In this document: one piece after another, positions 8,925 to 19,900 of the stretch
Layout: each line of letters starts with the position of its first letter
Position numbering within the stretch: the stretch's first letter is position 1
Assembly (NCBI GenBank): GCA_030141605.1
Contig: JAQGDQ010001564.1
Coordinates: 1 to 27,245, forward strand
From: Tubiluchus corallicola
Taxonomy: Eukaryota; Priapulida; Priapulimorpha; Priapulimorphida; Tubiluchidae
Direction: 5' to 3'
Length of the DNA: 27,245 bases
Notes under the pieces: generated by a model
Told to the model about the DNA's origin: nothing
The model's database searches: none
The model's input: only the letters and a program-made list of their open reading frames with translations
Translations under genes and position numbers: made by a program

Positions 8925-9345
8925 TTAATATCCCTAATCTTACTATTTTTCCATTTCATCATGTGTACTAACCCTAACCGTTCGTTCATTCACTCATCCT
9001 CCCCTCCCTTCCTTCTTCCTATCCCTAATCTTACTATTTTTTCCATTCCATCATGTCTACTAACCCTAACCATTCTTTCATTCACTCATCCTCCCCTCCC
9101 TTCCTTCTTCCTATCCCTAACCTCACTATTTTTTCCATTCCATCATGTCTACTAACCCTAACCATTCTTTCATTCACTCATCCTCCCCTCCCTTCCTTCT
9201 TCCTATCCCTAATCTTACTATTTTTCATTCCATCATGTCTACTAACCCTAAGCATTCTTTCATTCACTCATCCTGTCCTCCCTTCCTTCTTCCTATCTCT
9301 AATCTTACTATTTTTCATTCCATCATGTCTACTAACCCTAGATTG
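8925..9345. repeat. ~92-bp minisatellite, about 4.6 units
   Basis: The unit contains CATGTCTACTAACCCTAACC, then TTCTTTCATTCACTCATCC and a pyrimidine-rich CCTCCCTTCCTTCTTCC. The TACTAACCCT landmark falls at 8966, 9058, 9150, 9240 and 9330, giving spacings of 92, 92, 90 and 90 bp. Its open frames are translated pyrimidine repeats. Confidence 0.9.
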
Positions 9346-9680
9346 ATTGATTGGTTGGTTGGTTGGTTGGTTGTTTGGTTGGTTGGTTGCTTTCTTGGTT
9401 GGTTGGTTGCTTGCTTGCTTGCTTGCTTGGTTGGTTGACGGACGGACGGACGGACGGACGGACGGACGGACGGACGGACGGACGGACGGACGGACGGACG
9501 GACGGACGGACGGACTGACTGACTGACTGACTGACTGACTGACTGACTGACTGACTGACTGACTGACTGACTGACTGACTGACTGACTGACTGACTGACT
9601 GACTGACTGACTGACTGACTGACTGACTGACTGACTGACTGACTGATTGATGGATTGATCGATCGATCGATTGATTGAGA
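9341..9680. repeat. Compound tetranucleotide microsatellite
   Basis: Successive blocks are GATT, (GGTT)n, (GCTT)n, (GGAC)n at about 9436-9515, (GACT)n at about 9515-9643, then GATT and GATC. Neighbouring blocks differ by single-base changes in the unit. The reverse frames read as long SQSV and RPSV repeats and are not genes. Confidence 0.95.
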
Positions 9681-9949
9681 ATAGTTAAGGCGGCTAGCAG
9701 AACCATACATGTTGCACTATAAGAATTCGAAAAAACATTATGTCGAGTATTTGGAAGAAACAGCATTACACGATGCATGCAGTTGCGTTATAAACTATTA
9801 TGTTGCTTACAGGTAGGTAAATTTTAAACTTTTTTTCAATCTGTCCTCGGGATAAGTGTGAATGATTTTAGAATTAACAGTGAGCAGTGCTTGTAGGCGT
9901 TTGCAAGGCGAAATGCTTATGTTAAAATGTATGTGCAGTGTGGACGCAT

Positions 9950-10015
9950 GCTCCTGCGTGTGTGTGTTGTGTAGGTGCGCGTGCGCGTGCGCGTGCGTGG
10001 GTGTGCGTGATTGTG
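9950..10015. repeat. (GT)n/(GC)n alternating purine-pyrimidine tract
   Basis: GTGTGTGT followed by GCGCGTGCGCGTGCGCGTGCG and GTGTGCGTG. This is a candidate Z-DNA-forming tract by composition only. Confidence 0.85.
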
Positions 10016-10035
10016 CTTATTTTACATAGACCGTT

Positions 10036-10755
10036 ACTTAAATGTAGCTGTGCAGCTTACTTGAATGTAGTCATGCAGCTTACTTGAATGTAGCCATGCA
10101 GCTTACTTTACTGTAACTGTGCAGCTTACTTGAATGTAGCCATGCAGCTTACTTTACTGTAACTGTGCAGCTTACTTGAATGTAGTCACGCAGCTTACTT
10201 TACTGTAGCTGTGCAGCTTACTTGAATGTAGCCATGCAGCTTACTTTACTGTAACTGTGCAGCTTACTTGAATGTAGTCATGCAGCTTACTTTACTGTAG
10301 CTGTGCAGCTTACTTGATGTAGCTGTGCAGCTTACTTTACTGCAGCTGTGCAGCTTACTTTACTGCAGCTGTGCAGCTTACTTTACTGTAGCTGTGCAGC
10401 TTACTTGAATGTAGTCACGCAGCTTACTTTACTGTAGCTGTGCAGCTTACTTGAATGTAGCTGTGCAGCTTACTTTACTGCAGCTGTGCAGCTTACTTTA
10501 CTGTAACTGTGCAGCTTACTTGAATGTAGTCACGCAGCTTACTTTACTGTAGCTGTGCAGCTTACTTGAATGTAGCTGTGCAGCTTACTTTACTGCAGCT
10601 GTGCAGCTTACTTGAATGTAGCCATGCAGCTTACTTTACTGTAACTGTGCAGCTTACTTGAATGTGGTCATGCAGCTTACTTTACTGTAGCTGTGCAGCT
10701 TACTTGATGTAACTGTGCAGCTTACTTGAATGTAGCCATGCAGCTTACTTGTCTT
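10036..10755. repeat. 23-bp minisatellite, about 31 units of two alternating types
   Basis: All units start GCAGCTTACTT. Type A continues GAATGTAGYCAY and type B continues TACTGTARCTGT. A and B mostly alternate, with a few B-B and A-A runs and two 22-bp units lacking one A. No conserved open frame is seen, since 23 is not a multiple of three. Confidence 0.95.
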
Positions 10756-11184
10756 TAGCTGTTCCTGTTGAGAAAAAACATTTTAACGTGGAACTATTTC
10801 GAAAGGTTAATTATTTAACCTAGACTTTTTCTTATGAACATTGTTTATGAAGTAGGTTTTGAATTTTCTACTAATTTCCTTAAAAGTAATAAAATTGATT
10901 AATGAGGTCTAATGAGATAGTTGAGATTAGGTGTATTGAAGGCTAATTCATTATAAGATAAACAAAATTAAAATGTTTTTACCACATTTATTAAACAATA
11001 CAGAATTACAGTAAAAACCTTCAATCGAAAAAATTTCTCATCCTATTAAAACTCATTGCTAAATTGCTTTTTACAAAGTCACTGAAATGACATAATTGTT
11101 ATAAATACGTGCACCGTTGTGCATTATTGATGTACTGAATTAATTTGATTGCTGCTCTGCACCTTAGATATTTGTTCTGCTTAA
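10756..11184. other. Unassigned AT-rich spacer
   Basis: No coding frame, RNA or repeat could be supported here. Confidence 0.5.
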
Positions 11185-11460
11185 AATAAATGCCTCGTAG
11201 AATTTTGGCACTTTTTAATGCAGTTCACCGCACTGCAAGCTCCTACTGGAGCATTAGATGGGCTGTAGATGATTGTGGCAGGACCGGAATATAGCACATT
11301 GCCAAAATTAATCCTACAAGATAAGCTTCTAAACCGATTTAGAACATAGTACAAAGCAGTATGACACATTAAATCACGTAGAAGCGAGTTTCCTACAGTC
11401 ACCCATCCATTTACCAATAACAGGCCAGGCGCTACTTAATTTTGTAGTGTGACCAACCCC
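11185..11460 (-). mobile_element. Decayed 5S-headed SINE of a different subfamily
   Basis: On the minus strand, about 11455-11394 reads AAATTAAGTAGCGCCTGGCC, then TGGTAAATGGATGGGTGAC. This tracks the box A to box C part of 5S rRNA (TTAAGCAACG ... GGATGGGTGACC). The first third of 5S is not recognisable. The body after it differs from the SINEs at 2105 and 7894 and includes ATTCCGGTCCTGCCACAATC. It looks like an older or distinct 5S-derived family. Confidence 0.5.
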
Positions 11461-12378
11461 ATTGCACTTTATTTAATATGAGTGACAGGAGTTGATTATA
11501 ACCGTATGATTTTTCGTATCCTACGCCATTTTGAACTAGAGTAAAAAGTATACATTTTAATACCTATATTAATCTCAAAGCATTTCCGATAATTAAATAA
11601 TAGATTAAAAACTTAATTAACGGTGGCGAGCCCAACTATTGATGACGTCACAAACGAACATAATTTGCAATAGCACGAATATTCCACAAGCGTGTTGCAC
11701 GTGTCTGGTAATAATTCTTTCGCGTAAGTCATTTTTAAGATAAAAATATAAATTTAAAATTTACCGTTGTACTCATGCATGAGTTATCGAATGTGTGCAG
11801 CTCGTCACAAACTAGCGCCTGGACTGAGAGGTACAGCACAGCACCTATTTTTGTGCAATGCATTCCCGAAATGCAGGCGCTAGTGGCCGTCAAACTAGCG
11901 AATGGCCAAATACATCTAACAGCAAAGAACTAGTGGCGCAAACGTGAAATTGCATTTGTGTGGTAATAATTCTTTCACATAAGTCATTTTTGAAAAAAAT
12001 AGTACGTTTACTTTCAATATTTTCTAGAGTAGATTGTTTTAAGGTTAAACGTAAAACGGGGTCCGGTCTTGCTTTAAAAAAGGCAGGTACTTGTCACGCT
12101 ATACCACAATGCACCATCTTAAAATCAGTAATCGCATACGAACTGGTTACATCATATGTAAATGAAAAATGTCTATATTCAAGTTTTTAGTGTAAAAAAA
12201 TACATTTCGGTTTTCATAGCGCACAAACAAACTTGCTGATTCGTTGACCCGTATTCCGATTTCTTCCTGCTAAACCATGATCCGCTCCCTGTAAAACAAA
12301 ATTCAAAATTAATAACATTTCGTTTCATTATTTGCAAGGCTGACAGTTCAGTTCTGCCCATCTCTATTATGTGATTTA
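11461..12378. other. Spacer with a direct-repeat pair and a hairpin
   Basis: TGGTAATAATTCTTTC...TAAGTCATTTTT occurs at about 11706-11738 and again at 11960-11992. Between them CTAGCGCCTG (11813-11822) and CAGGCGCTAG (11873-11882) form a perfect 10-bp inverted pair. Short unrelated frames here show no protein character, so no gene is called. Confidence 0.55.
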
Positions 12379-12790
12379 TAGTGGTGCATAGAATTATATA
12401 TGAGCAAGGCAGCACAACTGCTTGTGGTGTAGTACCTTTCATAGTGGTTTGTATGTAAAACGCGATGCACAATTACTTGTGGTGCATAGAGCTACTATAT
12501 ATGAGCAAGGCAGCACAACTACTTGTGGTGTAGTACCTTTCATAGTGGTTTGTATGTAAAACGCGATGCACAATTACTTGTGGTGCATAGAATCATATAT
12601 GAGAAAGGCAGCACAACTGCTTGTGGTGTAGTACCTCTCATAGTGGTTTGTATGTAAAACGGGATGCACAATTACTTGTGGTGCATAGACCTATATATGA
12701 GCAAGGCAGCACAACTACTTGTGGTGTATAGAGCTATATATGAGCAAGGCAGCACAACTGCTTGTGATGTAGTAGCTTTTGTAGTAGGTG
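12379..12790. repeat. ~98-101-bp tandem repeat, about four units
   Basis: The unit contains GAGCAAGGCAGCACAACT, CTTGTGGTGTAGTACC, GGTTTGTATGTAAAACGC and GATGCACAATTACTTGTGG. The landmark GAGCAAGG or GAGAAAGG falls at 12402, 12503, 12601, 12699 and 12742; the last is a shortened unit. Confidence 0.88.
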
Positions 12791-13781
12791 CATAGGCCCT
12801 TTTTGGTTTTAATTTAGTTCTCAATTACTGCCACGGTGCTGCCACCTGTTTGTTTATTTAGTAGGCTTTTTACCTTTTCACAGCAGTTACACTTTTAAAA
12901 TTGTAGCACCTAATATCCTTGAATACATTAGCATTTTGGCCTTTCGTGAGCTATAGCTGTAGTTGTTGTATGACATTTTACCCGTCTTTTGATTCTCTCC
13001 GCCATTGCTCTATTTTTCTGACTGTGATGAGCATTATGACTGTGAATTTCTTACGAATTTATTGTTGTGACATTGTTGTTCTTAAAGCTACTTGAAGTTC
13101 TCATTCCTGTCTTTGTAACTGTTAAAGGCTCTAACAACGTAAGTTATTGTTAATTAATTTCAATATAGTCTACATAATTTTCATATCAGTACTTAGTTAT
13201 AGCAATACATTTAATCATGCAACTAATTTTCTTCTACTCAATGCAAATTGAACTAAATGTTAATAATTGTCTTTCAGAATAAAGAAACTTTTGGTCAACA
13301 TGGTAAACTGGTGTTTTGTATCCATTTCACCTTTCATACAATAAGCCTTTTCATAGTTTCGTTGTTCGCACGCGCACTTGCTGTAGGTCAAAGGTTAAGT
13401 GTATTACATCAAAGCGTCTTAACTACAAACCGTCACGTGACATGTAGTCAGCCGAGGCAGTTGGGTAACTTCAGTTGTTTTACATGGACTTTACTTAATT
13501 ATGCATTAGTCTGTGCGCAGAGTGATTTACTAGCAGGATTTTGTTTGGGAACAAGAAAAAATTAACTAGGTAAGATTCTAGCTAGCTGTTAAAACTGTTA
13601 CTATTACAATAGCATAGGCTGTGAATCGTTGTCAAGTGTACACAAATGTGTTGTCAGATACACTTAACCTTTGGCCTTTTTCACGATCATCATCAATCAC
13701 TGGAACTGTGAAAAGACTCACTGAGACAAACAAACATATTCATACATCGACAAAAGTAATGAAAGCTAAATCTTCATAATC
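12791..13781. other. Spacer between the two convergent genes
   Basis: No convincing gene was found. The only item of interest is a splice-like stretch on the minus strand at 13705-13632, discussed as a finding. The rest is unique-looking sequence without RNA or repeat signals. Confidence 0.5.
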
Positions 13782-13900
13782 TTACCATCCATCAGCACGA
13801 TTTCTCCTCCAGCGTCTGTACAGGAAGTAAGAGAGGCAAGCCACAGCTATAATAATCATTAGAATTGGTAACAGAGGCCACAGGGGTCTTCCCACCAGTC
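13782..13900 (-). CDS. Exon 3 of the LRR gene: transmembrane segment and short tail
   Basis: The acceptor GTTTTACAG lies at 13909-13901. The carried A plus GA makes Arg, then LVGRPLWPLLPILMIIIAVA, CLSYFLY and RRWRRNRADGW precede TAA at 13784-13782. The hydrophobic run of about 20 residues followed by arginines is a classic stop-transfer anchor. The GGATG/GTAAGA sequence at 13786/13785 is also a good donor, so a transcript could splice on instead of using the stop. The exon's first ~65 bp and its acceptor are repeated upstream in intron 2. Confidence 0.8.
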
Positions 13901-16900
13901 CTGTAAAACATAAATAATTTTCTTAAAATTACTTTGTATTTTTGTCACTAGATGGTGCAGTCCTGCAAAACAGACTCAAGCCACAGCTATAATAATCATT
14001 AGAATTGGTAACAGAGGCCACAGGGGTCTTCCCACCAGTCCTGTAAAACATAAATAATTTTCTTAAAATTATTTTGTATTTTTGTCACTAGATGGCGCAG
14101 TCCTGCAAAACAGACTTAAGCCACTGCTATAATAATCATTAGAATTGGTAACAGAGGCCACAGGGGTCTTCCCACCAGTCCTGTAAAACATAAATAATTT
14201 TCTTAAAATTATTTTGTATTTTTGTCAGTAGATGGCGCAGTCCTGCAAAACAGGGGCAAGCCACAGCTATAATAATCATTAGAATTGGCAAAAGAGGCCA
14301 CAGGGGTCTTCCCACCAGCCCTGGAAAACATAAATAATTTTCTTAAAAATATTTTATATTTTTGTCACTAGATGGCGCAGTCCTGCAAAACAGACTCAAG
14401 CCACAGCTATAATAATCATTAGAATTGGTAACAGAGGCCACAGGGGTCTTCCCACCAGTCCTGTAAAACATAAATAATTTTCTTAAAAATATTTTGTATT
14501 TTTGTCAATAGATGGCGCAGTCCTGCAAAACAGGGCAAGCCACAGCTATAATAATCATTAGAATTGGTAACAGAGGCCACAGGGGTCTTCGCACCAGTCC
14601 TGTAAAACATAAATAATTTGCTTAAAATTATTTTGCATTTTTGTCAGTAAATGGCGCAGTCCTGAAAAACAGAGGCAAGCCACGGCTACAATAATCATTA
14701 GAATTGGTAAAAGAGGCCACAGGGGTCTTCCCACCAGTCCTGTAAAACATAAATAATTTTCTTAAAATTATTTTGTATTTTTGTCAGTAGATGGCGCAGT
14801 CCTGCAAAACATAGGCAAGCCACAGCTATAATAATCATTAGAATTGGTAATACAGGCCACAGGGGTCTTCCCACCAGTCCTGCAAAATATAAATAATTTT
14901 CTTAAAATTATTTTGTATTTTTGTCACTAGATGGCGCAGTCCTGCAAAACAGACTCAAGCCACAGCTACAATAATCATTAGAATTGGTAAAAGAGGCCAC
15001 AGGGGTCTTCCCACCAGTCCTGTAAAACATAAATAATTTTCTTAAAATTATTTTGTATTTTTGTCAGTAGATGGCGCAGTCCTGCAAAATAGAGGCAAGC
15101 CACAGCTATAATAATCATTAGAATTGGTAACAGAGGCCACAGGGGTCTTCGCACCAGTCCTACAAAACATAAATAATTTTCTTAAAATTATTTTGTATTT
15201 TTGTCAGTAGATGGCGCAGTCCTGCAAAACATAGGCAAGCCACAGCTATAATAATCATTAGAATTGGTAATACAGGCCACAGGGGTCTTCCCACCAGTCC
15301 TGCAAAATATAAATAATTTTCTTAAAATTATTTTGTATTTTTGTCACTAGATGGCGCAGTCCTGCAAAACAGAGGCAAGCCACAGCTATAATAATCATTA
15401 GAATTGGTAACAGAGGCCACCGGGGTCTTCCCACCAGCCCTGTAAAACATAAATAATTTTCTTAAAATTATTTTGTATTTTTGTGAGTAGATGGCGCAGT
15501 CCTGCAAAACATGATAAAATCATTTTCTCGAAATTATTTTGTATTCTTGTCAGTAGATGGCGCTAATGAAAGCCGCATCTCACAACTCAGTAGAAGGTAC
15601 TATACCGGTATCTGCTGCATTTCAGGGGATGGATTCACCAAGGGGTGCACTCACAAAGTTCTTTACTTTGTTTTGTTCGCAAGATCATTCATAAAACATC
15701 GTTAAGGTTGAATTCACAAATGTTTCGTAACCTAAAGAAGGTAATGCGATCATAACTTTACGAAAACAAAAACTTTCTTACGAAAATTCTTCCGCACGCG
15801 TTAGTGAATCCTGCCCATGTTATGTATCCTGGTCTCTGAAACTTGGTGATTTTGCCCTTCAAACCCCCAACTACCATCGACTTTTCGCAGATCCAAACTT
15901 CGACTACATACCGTAATCATGGATAGTTTTACTAACGCGATGCATTTAGATGTACATCAAATGCCTTGCTTTCATTTAGCTAAAACTAGCATACAATGAC
16001 ATGGCGAGACAAGCTCCCTTATTTTCGTTACGTTTCGGCCACGCTGTTATTGAAATCCATGCAAATGCTTTAATATCAGAATTATTACATATATATTTTT
16101 TATATTTTTATATATTTTATTGGGCAATCACACTTACAAATCACACAACCAGATGAAGATACAATTACACACATATACAGCGCTACAAAAAACCTATACC
16201 ACGTTATCATGAGCACAATTACACAAGTCAAACTCAACAATTTAAACCAAAGACACAACATCTATTATAATATATTATATATTACGCATATTATATAATA
16301 TATTATATTATACTCAGCGGCGAATTACCCATCAAAGGAAGGCCAGACGATTGTTTAGACTCAATCTCATTTTAATTTACTGCCCAACTTATACATTTTC
16401 TTGCGTATAAAAGTTACCAATTGTTCACTGTATTTGAATAATTAGCTTAGAAAGTTATTTAACCGAACACAGCTATTGCTTACGTCAGAAAGTAACCACA
16501 GTTTGTGCAATGATAGGCGTCTTCCCTTGCGCGTCAAGCACGTTTGCATAAGTGTTATAGTACTGCTTAAACGCATGATGTCACCAAAAATGGGCTTTAC
16601 ATCAAATGTATCATGAAACTAACACGGCAGTTTATGATCATGGTTATCACAGTACCGCCTTCTATTTGTTGGTCACGCGCATGTGACAAAAAAGCACCGC
16701 TGCCAATCTTAGTAGATTCACTGAGCCGCGCGTAGCTTTGAAAGTTTAGCGAAATTTGAGTATCCGAGGTAATTATTATTTAATCTAAGCTTTCATTTAA
16801 AATAAACTATTGTAGTTTTTCAATATTTTAGAGCATTCTTTATTCTGAACTCAGGTTTACACAATCATCCAGTTTTCCTTTAAATTAACAAGACTATTAA

Positions 16901-19900
16901 GCCTGGTTTTATATCTTTGAACTGCGATTTGACCAAATGAATGCAGCTTTGTGCTCAAATTTTTCAGTCTGAATAAATTTCAACAAATATTGCGTAATTA
17001 CATGTCTAATTATGCATAGCCTATATGTTAACCCCTTTGTTTGTCTGATAGCCTTAGGTCGATGAAACCCTTCCCTAGAATTGAACCCAGAAACTTACTT
17101 TCCGGTATCCGCTTTTTGTTCCTGTTGCAGTTTTCCGTCTCCTGAATTGTGCAGTTGAAACTACTGATGTCTTCTAGCCGATGTCCAGCAAGGCGTGGAG
17201 GCGAGGCACAAGTTCCAAGGTCACTGTCTTCTGCCCAATGGGTAGAGAGAAGCCATTGCAAGCAACAGTCGCAAACAATTGGATTTCCTGTTACAGAGAA
17301 ACAAAAAAATTTCACACAAATTTTCCCACAGACTGTCATATTTTTCGGTGGCACGTGACTGCCATTAAATGCAGATTCAAAAAAGTTTAATTATGTTGCC
17401 AACTGTAAAATATTCCAATGCATACATGACTTTATATTACGAACTAAACGCTTCCAGTAGTTTCTATCCGATATGAAATGCATCAGTCTTAAATATTCGT
17501 ACATTAATATTTTCTAACCGTCATTTTCTACTAATGTCTAACGTAATCTTGTAGTAAAACTTGTCAGCTTGTGTAGTTATAGTCTATTCTTACTGTGAAT
17601 GTTACTAATGTCTAATGTAATCTTGTAGTAAAACTTGTCAGCTTGTGTAGTTATAGTCTATTCTTACTGTAAATGTTACTAATATCTAATGTGATCTTGT
17701 AGTAAAACTTGTCAGCTTATGTAGTTATAGTCTATTCTTACTGCAAATGTTACTAATGTCTAATGTAATCTTGTAGTAAAACTTGTCAGCTTGTGCAGTT
17801 ATAGTCTATTCTTACTGTAAATGTTACTAATGTCTAATGTAATCTTGTAGTAAAACTTGTCAGCTTGTGTAGTTATAGTCTATTCTTACTGTAAATGTTA
17901 CTAATATCTAATGTAATCTTGTAGTAAAACTTGTCAGCTTGTGTAGTTATAGTCTATTCTTACTGTAAATGTTTTTGTAAATAGTATACAAAGTCTGTTG
18001 TGGTGAGGATCCTAAATCATGTTGTTCAAACTGTCTGATCCAAATCCTATAATAAATTATGTTTAAACTAAATCCGAATGGACGAAAGACTGGACTATTT
18101 CATACAGCCTTGTCGCGTATTAATATCTTTGTGTGTGACTAGTGCTTTAAAAAATTGTTCGCAGTTTCGTCATATTTTTAATAATACTGGGTGTCTCGAA
18201 AAGTCACTATACATTTTGACATGTGACTTCCTTTTTTAAATTTTTCTCTAATCTCAGCAAGCTTTTACAAGATTGAAAAGTGTCTTTGTAAATTCCTTTT
18301 GCAGTAGCTGTACTGATTATACTGACGAGGTTGCTTTGTGTTTCTGTGCATAGCAACAGTTTTGCACATTGCAACGGGAATCTGGCACTCTGACTCAGTC
18401 TCTACTACTAATGTCAAATAATTGCGGCAGGACTGGCGTATAGTTCAAAACTGAGTCGGCAAAGGTGTCTTTGCAATATCTGGGTGTACATACATTATCT
18501 CTCAACAATAGAAACAACCACGAGCAGTATTACGTCTGAAGCCGACGCAACAGCCGCACATTTATATATTAACCAAGGCAAACACACACCGTATCCACTC
18601 AGCTATTCACCACCCACCCACAAAGCTGAAAACCGAACACCGCAAGTTAACATTAAACAAGTTATCTAAACAATAAACAATTGCATACACTGTAATCGCA
18701 TTTATTAATAACAACAATAGTCATTTCTACATAGGTGTACGTAGACCGACGTTACATTATTTACAAAAAAAGCATTAACCCTTTCATACCCGTTGTATCC
18801 CGTGGGATACGCGAATATTTTCTGCCTTTAAACATAATAACATTTTAAAACTGAGAGTTATTTGATCTGTTAATAGTTATTTTGATTTAAGCCAATAACA
18901 ATAGACTAAAAATGGTGATAAAATGGCAAACTAGAAAATCTGCATAGCATAAAAACTGCGCAAAGTACAGTACTTTAGAGACGACTTTGTACAGATCAGC
19001 ATAGCATGCATACTAAATGTCTTAAATACTTTAAAAAATTATCAACAGTTGCAAAATGAAGCACATTTTATGCTTCCATTGAATCCCAATGTATCCCGTG
19101 GGATACAGGCTATATTTAGCACGCGGGCACAGGTAGAAAAAAATAAACATTATGTGTCAACAAGATGGACATACTGAACAAAATACCATGCCAAAAATTT
19201 TTTTCTTATTAAAAAATAATTTGGGACTGAAAGGGTTAATTAGGCCAATTACAATTAATTAAATTAATTATCAACAAACTTGATTAACTCTTATTTACCA
19301 GTCTGAATTTCACCACAACTAATACGAAATCATCTTCTACACGTTTTGTATCACTAAATTACATACTATGTATGTATTGATTGTACAAAATTGTTTTTAA
19401 TACATTATCGAAACAAAGATATAACTAAATAAGCACATAACTTTACGAGTACATAAATTACAAAGTTATAAAACGAGTAAAAATTTTGAGCGTGCTAAGA
19501 TTCGAACTCAAGACTTCTCATAATTCGATCACGACTCCTTACTGTCAAGAACTAGTGCAGTTTAAAAAATTACAATACTGATAGGTTTAACAAAATGAAT
19601 AGTCACATTGTTTAAGCCCACTTCTTTGGATTGAATTATGAATTTATTCCACAGCAACACAAACATACATACAAATTTATATTACGTTGAAAAAAAATTA
19701 TAAATAAATGAGTTACTGTGAGGAGGAGGAAGGAGCATTGAGCTTTCGAGTCCTCCTCCAGATAAGTGAAACAATTGACAATTAACATTACATTTTCATC
19801 AGTTATAACGTACATTAGAACAAAATAAGTTTTGTTAGTAACTTAAGATCAGGATGAGTAAAATTGTGAGTTAATTATACCGTTGTAGTAGGTAATTCTT

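Noticed and set aside
8498-8989. Minus-strand frame with an Asn-Asp run
   Set aside because: It is generated by the (ATTATC)/(GTTATC) microsatellite, with no protein character elsewhere.
8925-9345. CTAACCCTAACC resembling an interstitial telomere repeat
   Set aside because: Only two telomere-like hexamers occur per 92-bp unit, embedded in a longer minisatellite.
9315-9778. Open frames with SQSV and RPSV repeats
   Set aside because: They are translations of tetranucleotide microsatellites.
13257-13565. 102-codon plus-strand frame as a downstream exon of the lectin/EGF gene
   Set aside because: After the CTTTCAG acceptor the phase-1 reading frame meets TAA at once, and the frame lacks EGF or membrane features.
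18186-18240. Mariner-like terminus GGGTGTCTCGAAAAGTC
   Set aside because: No inverted partner or target duplication was found nearby.
19490-19560. A tRNA gene on the minus strand
   Set aside because: Only a B-box-like T-arm (GAGTTCGAATC) could be formed; anticodon, D and acceptor arms do not fold.
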